Assembly (NCBI GenBank): GCA_021234535.1
Contig: CM037837.1
Coordinates: forward strand, 10,534,636-10,598,635
Length of the DNA: 64,000 bases
Direction of reading: 5' to 3'
Origin: Stichopus chloronotus
Lineage: Eukaryota > Echinodermata > Holothuroidea > Aspidochirotida > Stichopodidae
In this document: in pieces, positions 1-12,100 of the stretch
Layout: each line of letters opens with the position of its first letter
How positions within the stretch are numbered: the first letter of the stretch is position 1
Program-made: the position numbers and the translations under genes
Notes under the pieces: model-generated
Database searches by the model: none
Seen by the model: only the letters and a program-made list of their open reading frames with translations
Told to the model about the DNA's origin: nothing

Positions 1-3000
1 TAAATGCATAGGCTTTTAAGAACTTGACATGATAAAATTTTACTCATCACTTTGTATTACTCATCACCTTGGAGATTACATTCAGTGCTGTATATAATAA
101 CTCTGTGCTTTCATATATGTGGGACACTGCAATCATGAATCCTCAAAGCTTGCACTCTAGTAACTGCCTGGTATTTCCAGTTTTGTATCTTAAAAGGATA
201 ATGAAGCAGAGAGTAAATGACATCAGCAAGAGTGGTTATCCAAATTAAATGCTAATAATCAATGTTTTAATCCACCAATGTTTGAGAACAAATTAGCTTT
301 TTAAAGAATACCAGAACTGTGCTTGACATAATATATGTCCACAAATTAACACAGTAAATTTAATTGTGTAAATACTGAGATTCCAGCCGTAATTGGGCCG
401 CTTTGAAAACATTGTAATCCTTGAAAACTATGTGCATTGTGCTCTTGAGTAAGTATCATGGATGATTTACTTATTCGAATACGAAACATTTACAAATGTT
501 AGGAATTTCTAAATTAACCCTTCTTTTTAGAGGAATTCTAACACTTTAAAAATGGAAAAGTTGTTGCAAAAAAAAAAAATACTAATGAAGTTAAGTTTAT
601 TTTGTGAGAAATTGAAGGGGAAATCAGGGTTTATTTTCACAATTTATTTCACTACAATTCCCCACACGTATCGTACAATGAATTTTAACTAACAAATATG
701 ATCAAGATTATCTCAGAACATGCAGACAATTTGGAGAAACGAGTCAAATTCGCAAAAAATCGGTGAAGAACCCTGAAAGTCTGTAACATCCATATTCATC
801 GAATCAAATATGAATATTCAATACCATTGCCTTTTCAAGGTGTGAGGAGGTGTGGCTTCCTATTTCATACGTAGCCTATGTGTGCTGTATGTATCATCAA
901 CTATCCCTAAACTCTTGTTTACTAAGCATTGTGCAATACACGAACAGCAAGGGAACCGTAAACATTCAGTTATGTTTATTCATATAACGTCATCTCAGTC
1001 TTACGCTGTGATTGGTCATCGTATAGAGAAGGCTGTCTTGTCTTGTACATGAACATTTATTTTTTGTATCCGACAAATATTAAGAGTTCTGATTCAACAG
1101 TAATTAACGCAACAATTACCATTTCTTCTACCTTCAACACCTCCCCAATGTCTCTATATTTCGGTGAACAATCAGTTTAGAAAGAAAAATCAACGAAAGG
1201 TGAATTTTCTCAGTTGAACCTCTGATTTCCCCTTTAAAAGTAGCTTTTAAGTCCTAAATTGGGTCCAGAGCTAATTTTTTTCCCCTTTGTTTCTGTTTTC
1301 TTTTGTTTTTCTTCTATTTCTTTTTTTCATTTCTTTTCTCTCTGTCTGTCTTTCTTTTCTCTCCTTTTGCAGTTCTCTGTGGTATTATATTATTTTCCTA
1401 ATGTTTTTCTGTGGGTTTAACACCTCTCTGGATGATAGTATGAGAATAAACTGAGATTGAAGCATATACTTGAAGGCATACTCTAAGGTTGTATTTGATT
1501 GCTTCATAGCAGTGAATTCATTACAAAAACATTACTTCTCAGGTGCAATATCCCTGTTTTCTGAAACCAAAGCCAAATTACTCTTTGCTGTACCGATTTA
1601 TTATCTCCCCAAAGTCTGACATTATCTAAACAAAATCAATTCTAGAAACGTACCTACTTCAGATCTTCCACCTCAGTCGTGATACTACTGAAGTGACACA
1701 GGTGGAGGATCACCCATGATCACGTTAGTAAAGGTTGCAAGTGAAAGTCATCCGAGGCTGATGAAAGAAACAAAATTAACCTTTCAAAGTGATCTTCATT
1801 GGCTCTAGAGATCGTTCTTCTGGTTTTACAGTAATTGGTTAATGGTTGATATTTCCATGTCATCATGAACTCTTGATTATTATAAACAGACTGACAGATT
1901 GACACACATGCAGTGTCATTAAATCCACAGCAGATAGCGTCATTAATCACTTCTCACCCCAAGTTCTTTATGAATCCTGTTCGAGATATTTGTTGGCTTT
2001 TGTGATCTTAAGTTTGTGGGAACTTTGTTTTTAGTTGTAGATGAAGAAATGAGTGGAGAAGTGTTATAAAAGTCTCTGGAGTTGTTGTTTGAATAATGGT
2101 GTGTATAGAGGTACATATTTTGTGCCTTTTCATGTAAATGTGGATTAAAATGGTATCATTTTCATGAAATTTGACAGCTTTGTGAGACACTTTCGTGCTA
2201 GTCCTAGTATCTCAATGATATATCAACAGTTGGAATACTCCCTCTTTCCTTTATACCACAAATTATTTTCAGTCAAAGAGACTTTTAGCATTTCACCTTT
2301 AAATTTACCTCTCCATCTGACACTAATTTATAAGATACAAATGATTCCAGCCACTCCTTTGTCATTCTCAGTATCCAAACAATTATTTGAAGCAAAGAAA
2401 AGCCCATTTTAAACAGGTCATCTTCAAATTTACGCTAATGGTATCAGTTTATTACTTATAACAATAGAAGCAGACTACCCCTGCCTCCAGCATTCATCAT
2501 TGATTGATCGTCATGGCGATGATCGGCAGCGAGGATTAGGTGTCGCTTAGCAACTGCAGTGTACCTGATGTGAATCAATATTGTTCCAGAGTCTGGGAAT
2601 AAATTACCTTTTTTCACCAAATTTCTGAAATAATGTACTTTTTGAATGATTTTGTAGCAAAATCTCTGAGAAAACATAATAGATTGACATGTGTGGTGAT
2701 GAAATACAATTTGTACTTTTGCTTCCAATGCCAGCTGATGTGGGGATGTGGAAGGTGTTTATAGAAAATATGTTGAAAGTAAAATGGAGAATGTCAAATT
2801 ATTTCTGAACATGAATAACAAAATGGACATGTGGAATCGTTTGTTAGTTCTTAGAATTTGCTTTTGCAAGCAGATATATAATTTTAGATGTTACAAACAC
2901 TTAATTTGATGAAGTGCAAGAAATTAGTTTGAACTTGCTGCAGAAGAAAGACAGTTTTTCTTTAAAGTAAAAACATTTGTGTGATGGTTTGCAGTTTTCA

Positions 3001-3047
3001 TGGTGTATTTCCCTGATTTAATCAACGTTAATCTATTTCTTTTACAG
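1..3047. other. Left flank, probable KIF12 intron; no exon seen
   Basis: The first recognised exon (3048) begins in the middle of a codon and in the middle of a kinesin motor domain, so this stretch is most likely intron. I looked on the plus strand for earlier motor segments, in particular a P-loop of the GxTGxGKT type, and saw none. The open frames here are short and resemble no family known to me. It contains a pyrimidine-rich run near 1290-1375. Confidence 0.5.
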
Positions 3048-3139
3048 GGATGCGCCAGAAGCAAATGGCTACGACAAACATCAACGAACATTCCAGTCGA
3101 AGTCATACCATAATGACTTTATTAGTTGATAGTGAAATG
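3048..3139 (+). CDS. KIF12: KIF12 exon with switch I
   Basis: Acceptor tttacag at 3041-3047; donor GTAAGT at 3140. The exon starts with the last two bases of a split codon and ends in phase 0. It encodes the kinesin NxxSSRSH switch I motif, which contacts the nucleotide phosphate and Mg. Confidence 0.88.
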
Positions 3140-6100
3140 GTAAGTATAGTTGTACCCTTTGAAAAAAGTTGAAGAGCTTCCATGGAAGGTCTTTCTAATT
3201 TATTTCTTTCTTTCTTTGCCTTTGTGAAAACTGAACAATACAATACAAAAATACAAAAACACAAAAATAAATACAAAGTGCACATTTAATTAAACACCTA
3301 CAACCTAGATGGTGAATAATTCATAATCAAATGTGGGAGAATACATTTTTAGGGTAATTACTGTATGACAATTGATTTTTTGTTTTTCTTATTGTAAGCA
3401 CAAAGGTACCAGGAGATATCATCAACAAATTTAGTAGGGGGAAAAAGAGGTTAGAATGTTGGGGAAACACTGCCTTAGAAGAATGCCTACATTTTTGTGT
3501 GGCACAAAGTTTTGGTTTTATGCCCTATCACTTGTTTGTCATTAACACATCTTAAGGATTTGTTGAAATGTTCTTCTACAGTAATTCTTGTCAGCCTCAT
3601 CTTAGTGTAAAACTTGAAAGGAGTGAGAGGAAAAGAACAGTTTCTGAACTTTTCTTTCAATAATTTATTTATTTTTTTCATGCTTTAGCCTGATCAAGAG
3701 GAAGAGGGTCTTTATCTTACCAAGAGAGGCAAAATAAGCTTTGTAGACCTTGCTGGGAGTGAGAAAGTTAAGGAGATTGGTTCCTCCAGTGAGCTTATAT
3801 CAGAAACTACAAATATCAACAAAAGTCTTCTGACCTTGGGTGAGTTTGTTACTTAAGGTTTTCCAAGTTAAAGAATATAATTCTCCAGTAAAACAAAAAA
3901 AAAAATGCAGACTATAAACATCTGGGGATGTTTGGTGATCTAGCTTATTGGTGTTTAGAACTCTTCAATGGTAATATCATCTTCTAGTTTACTCTTTTAT
4001 CAGATATTTCTTGTTGAATAGTGCTGCACACATACTAAACTTGACTTAAGTTAGTAAGTACAGTTGTTCCAAAAGTTTTCAGATGAGAAAAAAAATTGTG
4101 ACCATTCAGAGAATAAGAAGTAAGTGTACAAACGTGGACAAAATTATAATAATTATGGTTTTTGGTTGCAAATCTTCTGAGAACTTCTTGATTGATTGAT
4201 TCATGCATGCATGCATCCATGCATCCATCCATCCATCCATGCATCCATCCATCCATCCATCCATCCATGCATCCATCCATCCATCCGTCCAACCATCCGT
4301 CCGTCCGTCCATCCATCCCTCCATCCATCCATCTATCCATCTATCCATTCATTGCAGTGCAAAACAATACAAAACAGTGCAAATTTACTACACAATAGAT
4401 TATAACAAAGACAAAAGTAGGAAAGAAAATCATACAGCATAACACTGAGATGAATGGAGACCAGAAAAAAAAATTGATGCAAAACTTTCACAAAGTCTGA
4501 TCACTCTGCTAAGAAAAATGAAAAGTAATCGAGGGAACAAGCAGCATCTAAAACAGATTCTGTGTTGACTAATGAATATCAGGTTTTTTTTCCATTCTTC
4601 TATCAGCATGCTTTCCGTGTCCTCTAACAGTAAATTGAATGGTATGTTACAGTACGTGAATGTGTTGACTGAAAAGGAGTGTTTACACAGTTATGTCTGC
4701 ATGTGGTCTAGGCTAGTTAGCATTTGTTTGCTATCTCTAGCCCCTGACTAGAGGTACATAGTCAGCTTACTAGAAGGAGTGCATAAATTGCTTTTAAATG
4801 TATTGTTTCCATGGATATGGTATACCAAATACATAAAGTATTGATTTAAATAGCTAACTACTTAGCTGGTAAAATGATGTGTATAATTCCATTACCCCAG
4901 GGCATTGCAAAGTGGAGATAAAAAATCAATAAATTGTATTCAAGTCCATTATTAATATTTTGTATCTTCATCGTCTATTCATCTACCAAATGACTCTCCA
5001 TCTGACTTCTTTATATTTCTTTTGGTACCTTCTTTCGCTTCGTAGTAATTCCCTTTTTATCAACTACTGATAGTGTTTGTATTTTGGGCCTGCATGTAAG
5101 CAGTCTGGGCTATGTTATTTCTAGCCCTTGGCTGGTGTAGAAACAGCTTAATAAAAGGATTGCACAAAGTACTTTTGAATGTATTGTTGCCATTGATTTT
5201 GAAGTAAATACATAAGCTCTGATCGAAATTGTCTACAGTTAAACCACTTCAGCTAGTAGAATGGTACATATGATTCCATTACTCTAGGTTATTACAGAGT
5301 GGAGAAAAAAAAAATCAATAACTTCAAGTCTGTTATTATATTTTGTATCCTCGTCAATTCATCTTCCGAATGATTGCTTATCTTACATCTCATCTTTCTG
5401 TTTGTACTTCCCATCTCCTTGTAACAATTGTTATTTATCAGCTATTCTTGAGCCTATTAAGTTCGGTTATGGTCTTATTCAGTTTGCTATAGGTACCATT
5501 ATTCAAATTTAGGTCTGCATAGTGAACCATCTGAGGACACAACAAGAACAATAGATCAAAATATTGACCCAGGAGGTCGCTGCAACCTAACTTCATTGTA
5601 AAATTTTGTAACTTGGTAACATTAAAACAACAAACAACAACAAAAAAGGAGACAAATTAAAATGCTTTACTTAAATTTCATTTGGAATAAGTGCCTTCTA
5701 TTCCTTCGTCTTGCTGTTTGTTTAATGTATTAACTTGGTTTTCATGGGCTTAGTTTGTGAGTTTGACTCAATATGATTTCCTTTGTAATTAGAGCCATGT
5801 TGTTGTCCCTGAGAAATTGGTTACATGAAAGAACCTGTTGCCATAGCAACATCTCGTATCTGAAGGCCATTGGCTTTATATTTATCATGTTTTAAAGCTC
5901 GGTGGTTATTGCACATATAGTGTATTTAATTGAAATAGGTTGGTGTACTTTGCACATGTGTATTCATATCTAGTTTGGAGTGGACAAGGGGAGCAAGCAG
6001 TTGGAAGGTATCTTGAGCCTGTTACAACATTTCATAATTGTGGTAAATTTATCACGCTATGAAAGAAAGGATGTGCGGTATCAAAATGTTCTTGTAATTA

Positions 6101-9100
6101 TAAGGCAGTTTGGGGATCATCATGGATATACTTTTGGAGTAACATGAAAGCATTATTGTCACCGATTGTCTTCATTTTGTTTTTTTGCTTATCTACGCAA
6201 TTCTTCCGCTTTCACAGAGGTGGTGTATCTTTTGATAACTTTTAAAAATAAATTTAAGTAACTTTAACTTTGCAGGAAATTGTATCTCCTCGTTGAGTGA
6301 CACCAGAAAGAGGTCAGGCCACATTCCATACAGGGACAGTAAATTAACAAAACTACTGGCAGACAGTTTGGGAGGCAATGGAATAACATTGATGGTAAGT
6401 ACTAAATATAGACCTCCTTGCATTGACATTATATTACAAAAAACAAGGGCGCCCTCTTTAGGGCAAACAAACTACAGTGAATATTGCAACTCTAGGCCCA
6501 TGTAAATCGAATGACAGAGACGCCTCACATGCAACTATGCAGATGTTACATTTAGTAGCCTATCCCCAAGGAGGATGCTTCACTGTATCACTGTGATGTC
6601 ACATGCAAAGGGTCTATTGAAATGATTATTACAAGCACTGCTGATCTAGAAAACTAGTGTGAAATGCAGTTAACTGTTTATTGCATTGCATATTACTATA
6701 CATATGACTCTCAAATTATGCTAGTTAACATGTGTAGCAAATGTTGTTTAAATATAAATGTGGAGTTTCTTTAAAAAGTTCCTCACAGAAAACTCAAAAG
6801 GGTTAAAAAACTGCATGCTGTACAATAATATTAAAACATTTAATTTCCCACAAGCCATCTGTATGTCAGTAAAATCATTAGAGTCATATGGATTTGACTT
6901 GTTACATACAGTTATGACGTTAAGGTATGAGAAACTAAAGCTTATTTTTCATTGGTGCCACAGACAGAAACACCTTATTCAAAATAAGTTTCTTTTCCAA
7001 AATTTTGGTTAAATTTATGGAAACAGTGTATGATCCAACTACTTCTGAAATGAATATATGACAAATATGAAGGGAAATGTTGCTGTGTAATTCACAGTGA
7101 CATGGAGTATTGTGCTGAAGTGAATTCTACTGGCACTAAAGATCTATCATCATCTCTGATACCATTCATCTATCTATGATCTTTTTGTGATCACTTTTAA
7201 ATTATGGTACCTTCTTCAAACTTTGCAAACTTATCACTCGGAAAAGAAACCTAACCAATGTGGAAAGTGTGATTGTTGGTTGACTTTCATCAGTGAGAGA
7301 TGCATGCTGGTTTCATAATGTTGTTTACATTCAAATGGCCTCCGAATCATAACAAAGTAGCTGCAATTTATTTTTCTGTTGGAAATGGAAGACATCTCTG
7401 TTTTTGGAACTGTTTCATCGTGATGGAGATTGCTCCCGATAGCTGTTCTGTCCGTCTGTTATCTCTCGCCATGTACATGCTTGATTTGAGACAACTCTGG
7501 CCAACTGTGTTATTGGTGTGTGATAATCAATAATGAAGCTGAAAATACAAAACTGAAAATCTCACGTAACCATGGTTACCGACCAGTATTATACTTTCCC
7601 TAAACGTCCGTAAAGTGACTGATAATGCAGTGAGCCATTAAATTCAGTCATTTATTGGGACTGTTGTGAGACCCTTGGAATAAGTCGATCCTGGAAGACT
7701 CACAGATGACTCTCCAATTCGGAGGGACAAATTTACGTAGTACAAAGTTATTCACATTTTTGGTATTTTGTCTCACTCAGTTTTAATTTTTTCATTCGTA
7801 ATTTAGGTTGCCTGCATATCCCCATCTGGTTATTGTTTTGCGGAGTCACTCAGCACTCTGCGCTATGCAACCAGGGCCAGGAGAATTAAGAACAAACCAG
7901 TCATTCGAATGGTAAGGAAAGCAGATTGATGCATTCATGAACCAAATAACGCAGACCTATAAACGAAAACAAGATACTCGTGGGACCATTTAGGTAGTAC
8001 ATTAACAGTCAAGAAAGTGTTTGCAGTAGAATGTGTATACATACTGCTAATGACTTGTGTGGAAACAAGTATTGTGAATTTCGTGTATAATTGCGTTACT
8101 AATGTTTTATGAGTAGCAGTTAGTTGTTTTAGCAGGATGATTTGTATACTAACATTTTGGGATTTGAGGTGTTTGCAATACCATGTTCACTGCATCAACA
8201 ATTAGGAAAACCAGATATTACATTAGATGTATTAGTAAATTGTATTATGATATTATCTGATTGTATTATTACTTTTGACATTTAGGTAAACCTTGTTTTG
8301 TGGGACCATTTATTGTTAAACTAACATTTAAGGAAATCATACGTTGGCAAGGCCGTATACAGAGTCCTGTGCTGCTAGCAGGGCACATTAGATGTTTGGA
8401 AGGCTGGTACATTTATTGGACAGTACTACTTAGGTAACCAAGTGTGGACTTGACCATTTATGGTATGCTACAACATAGGAAAGGCAGATATATACGTGAC
8501 CATTTTAAAGTAACACTGTAGGAAAGTACGTCTTTTGCAGGACCATGAATGGTTCAGTTACATTTTGATGAAACCAAATATATGAGCATGACCATTTGTA
8601 GTGTAACATTTGTTAACACAAAATATACATGGTAATACTGTAATGTTAAAGTAGAGAATACATCCTTGAAGTCAGGTTTTGAACAATAATCCTATTTAAA
8701 ATGTGTAACCAAAGTGTCTCTATGTATCTTTGTTGTCATATTTATGGATGCTTGGTCATTTATTATTTTTCATGAGAACACTGAAGAAACTAGCACTCAA
8801 TTTTCATTGCCCTTTTGTCTGTACATTCTGCTCATCCTCCAAGGATCCCAGGGAAAAATTGATCCTAAGCTTGAAACGAGAAGTCAAACTTTTACGGGCA
8901 GAAAATCAGTATCTGCGTCAAAGGATTGAGTTCTCATCGCAGGAGCAGGTTCAGATGGGAATTACAAAGGAGCGTCCCCTTCAGAGCAATGGAGCTGTTC
9001 AAGAGGAGGGAAAAGCAGATCAGAATGGACCAGAAATTGACGAAAATAGAAACGAAAGTGTACCTGCCCCTCCAGCTCTGAGTAAAAGAGATACAATACA

Positions 9101-12100
9101 GAGGTGAGGAACATGGATGTACTCCTACTGCAAAGGTTTGTCTTCAGTGAAGAAGGGAGGAGAGGAGAAACTGTAAGAGAAAGAGAAAAGGTTGTATGGA
9201 AGAACAAAATGAAGGAAGGAGAGGGTGGTGGAGAGGTTTTTTGGGGTTTTGGAGAAAGACTTGGAAGAATGAAGGAACAGAAACAGGATGGATAAGGGGA
9301 GGCGAAAGATAGGGGTGGAAGAGAGAGAGGTAAGGGTAAGAGGTGTGGAACAACATGGAAGGTGGGTGGTGTGGTATAAAGCGGTTATGTAGAGGGAAGT
9401 TGAAAGAGGGGTTGGAGGGAGGGATAATGTAAAGGGAGATAAAGAATAAAAGCAGGTGCTGGGGGGGGGGGGGTGGAATGCAAGAGGACTAAGAGAAAGA
9501 GTGTTAGGAGAACTGTGGTTTTAGTAACAGATCGTCTTCCTCTTTCTTAACCATTTTGCAGCCTCATACGTAATATTACGTAAACTGAAAAGTTTCAGTT
9601 TACAGCCACGTAAGTATTATTCCGTAAAATTTCAATTTTCCACTTTGTTTAGTTGGCTGAAAAGGGTGGTGTCCAAGTAATGGACACTGAATGTGAAAGG
9701 CTTAATGATACAAGTTGATACAGCCTCTTTGATATAGACATTGTCTGTTGCATTACTTTGATTTGCTTTTCAGCATCGGAAAGTCCGTAGCTGATAACAG
9801 CATTTACGAGATGATTCAAGAGTACATGGTAGAAAATGAAACTCTGAGGAAGGAGAACGTCGGACTCCAGAGTGGCAAGGAGCAGTCAAGGAGAGAGCAA
9901 GAACAGCTCAGCAAAGAGAATGATAAACTCATGAGGAAGCTCACCCAGCTAGAAAGGTGATAATAGAGAGAAGGATGTAGGTCATTTGATGTTGATAAGA
10001 GCTGCAGATGCTTTATGGAGGGACTTTGGATATTAGTGAATAGCTGAGAGCAATAAAATCTCATTGGCCAATCTCCGTAACTTTGAAATGAAATCCTTGC
10101 ATCTTGAAATTGATTTTAAAGTTGAAAAGATAGTGGTGTGTCATGTCCAGTGATTGATGAAGGTGGTTAAAGTAGGGAGGGGAGGGGATGGATGGTGGGT
10201 AGTGGAGGAGCTAAGAGCAAAAGGAACGGAACTTAGCCAAGAAATTTGGCAACAGAGAAGATCCTCACATCGAGAAAAGTGATTGTATGGTGTATCATGT
10301 GTAATGATTGATGAGACTTAAGAAAAAGTGACTGGATGGATAGGAGAGTGTCTGCAGGAAGTACTTTCCATGTTTTAGTACATAGAAGTCTTAAAAGTAT
10401 GTTGAATACCTGAAATCTGCAGTGGTGCTTAAACAACTGCGGTGTTATTCTTTCCCTGCAGACTTTTGTGGGTGCAGTCGGGACGGTTTTTCCCTATTGC
10501 GTAATTGAAATTGGTCTGTGTAATAAATAAGTGGTATTTTGCATCATATTATTGAAGTTTAAACTCCACTTTTTATCAGGTTTTAATTAAAATGTCATGT
10601 TGTAGCTGTGTTCCCATCGTTTAGTCAACCACAATGTTATTTTGACAGAGTTATATCAGCATCGCCGGTCTCGATGCATACCATATCCAGGACCACATCC
10701 GGCCATTCCTTGTCAAGTCCGGCGAGCGACCCCCTCTCCCCTTTCAAACATCAGCCTTCAGCAGGTGGTTACCCGTTGTCGCCCTTCTCGCAGTCTCCCG
10801 GCTGGGGGCCTCAGCAACGACAGCAGATACAGACTTCTCAACAAATTCCTAGTGGTAACATACCTCAACCCCAGACTAGCCAGTCTCCCTGGGCAGTGGA
10901 CTTTTATAGCTTTCAACACAAAGGATCCATAGAGGGTCAACAGCAGCAGCATCATCAACAAGTGCAACAACAGCCAGGATTGGGGAATGTTGCGGCAGCA
11001 CCAGTGAACCAATGGAAACAAGTAAGTTTAATTCACCTAGCTATCCTATGTCTTCACTGGAATGTTGTTGTAGTTTGCTATCCCTCTTCAAATCTGGGCA
11101 ACATCGTGTGATTCTTGAAAGGGTGATGTTTGTATCGAAGTTTTGAGTGAATTTGTCAGTATAAGATGGTAAACTGCTGCAGCAATGGATATAGTGTTTC
11201 CACATCCTCCCGCATTTGGAAATATTTCCTGGGGAAATGTGGTAAACTGGAATGCTCCCTTAAGTCATAATTACCAAAAATGCCTATGCCATGCTCCTTA
11301 CATTTTGCAAATTGTTATCACACTTTTCATGTGTAACTACCATTGTGAATTGAAACAGTTAAACATCCTGTTTTTCATACCACACTATGGCAAAGGATAA
11401 GTGTGGTATATCTTGTTACCAACCTCATTGACTTAATAGGTGATTTTTTTTTCCATCTCACTGTGATTGTATCCCACTTAAGTAGTAAACAATAATGTGA
11501 TCAATAAGGCATCAAATGGCTAGGTTCTCTGGAGATGTATTTCATATGATGACAGTGTATGTACAGCTATGCCCATGAGCAAAAATGTTGAACTGAGTTG
11601 GGAAGGTTTCTGATTAATTTGGAAGGAAAACAGGATTTTTAAAGGCTTTGATTTAATCATGATGGATTGTTGATGAAAGCCCTTTGTTTCCTCGATCCTC
11701 CACTTCTTGACTATCATTTAGTGTGTAGTGACAATAATTCCAACCTCAAGTCAGTTCATCCCTTGATTGAATCACTTTCATTGGTCGCATTATTCTCAGT
11801 GCATGGCTTTACTCTTAAGAAGAGTAAAATGTTCTCTAAAGAGGTCTTATATCATTTAAAGTCAGGAGAGGTAAAATTTCTTAAAAATACAGAAAGCTTT
11901 CTGAATTTTTGAGACTTCTGATGTAGGTAGCCTTGAAGAAAGTAGAGGAGTTATATTGGGTTTCATGGAGTTCAAACGTCATTCAAGTGTCAACAGAGGT
12001 CAAAGCCTGTAAACTTTGCAAACATGACATTTCAAGAACAGATGCATGCTTGAACTTCTTGTCAGAAATTGAAAAGAATTGGGATAATTGGCAGAGTCAA

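Larger units (their letters stand above)
3840..6275. other. KIF12 intron with satellite and duplication
   Basis: 2.4-kb intron between the switch II exon and the next motor exon. It holds the ATCC microsatellite and a degenerate tandem duplication of about 380 bp, both listed separately. No exon or RNA gene seen. Confidence 0.7.

Noticed and set aside
4035..4442. Ser/His/Pro/Ile and Asp/Gly/Trp/Met repeat proteins on both strands
   Set aside because: Translations of the ATCC microsatellite in several frames at once; no gene support.
8714..8929. Open frame at 8714-8929 as the KIF12 exon start
   Set aside because: It reads in a different frame from the exon beginning at 8844, which continues the motor in phase and encodes the coiled coil.
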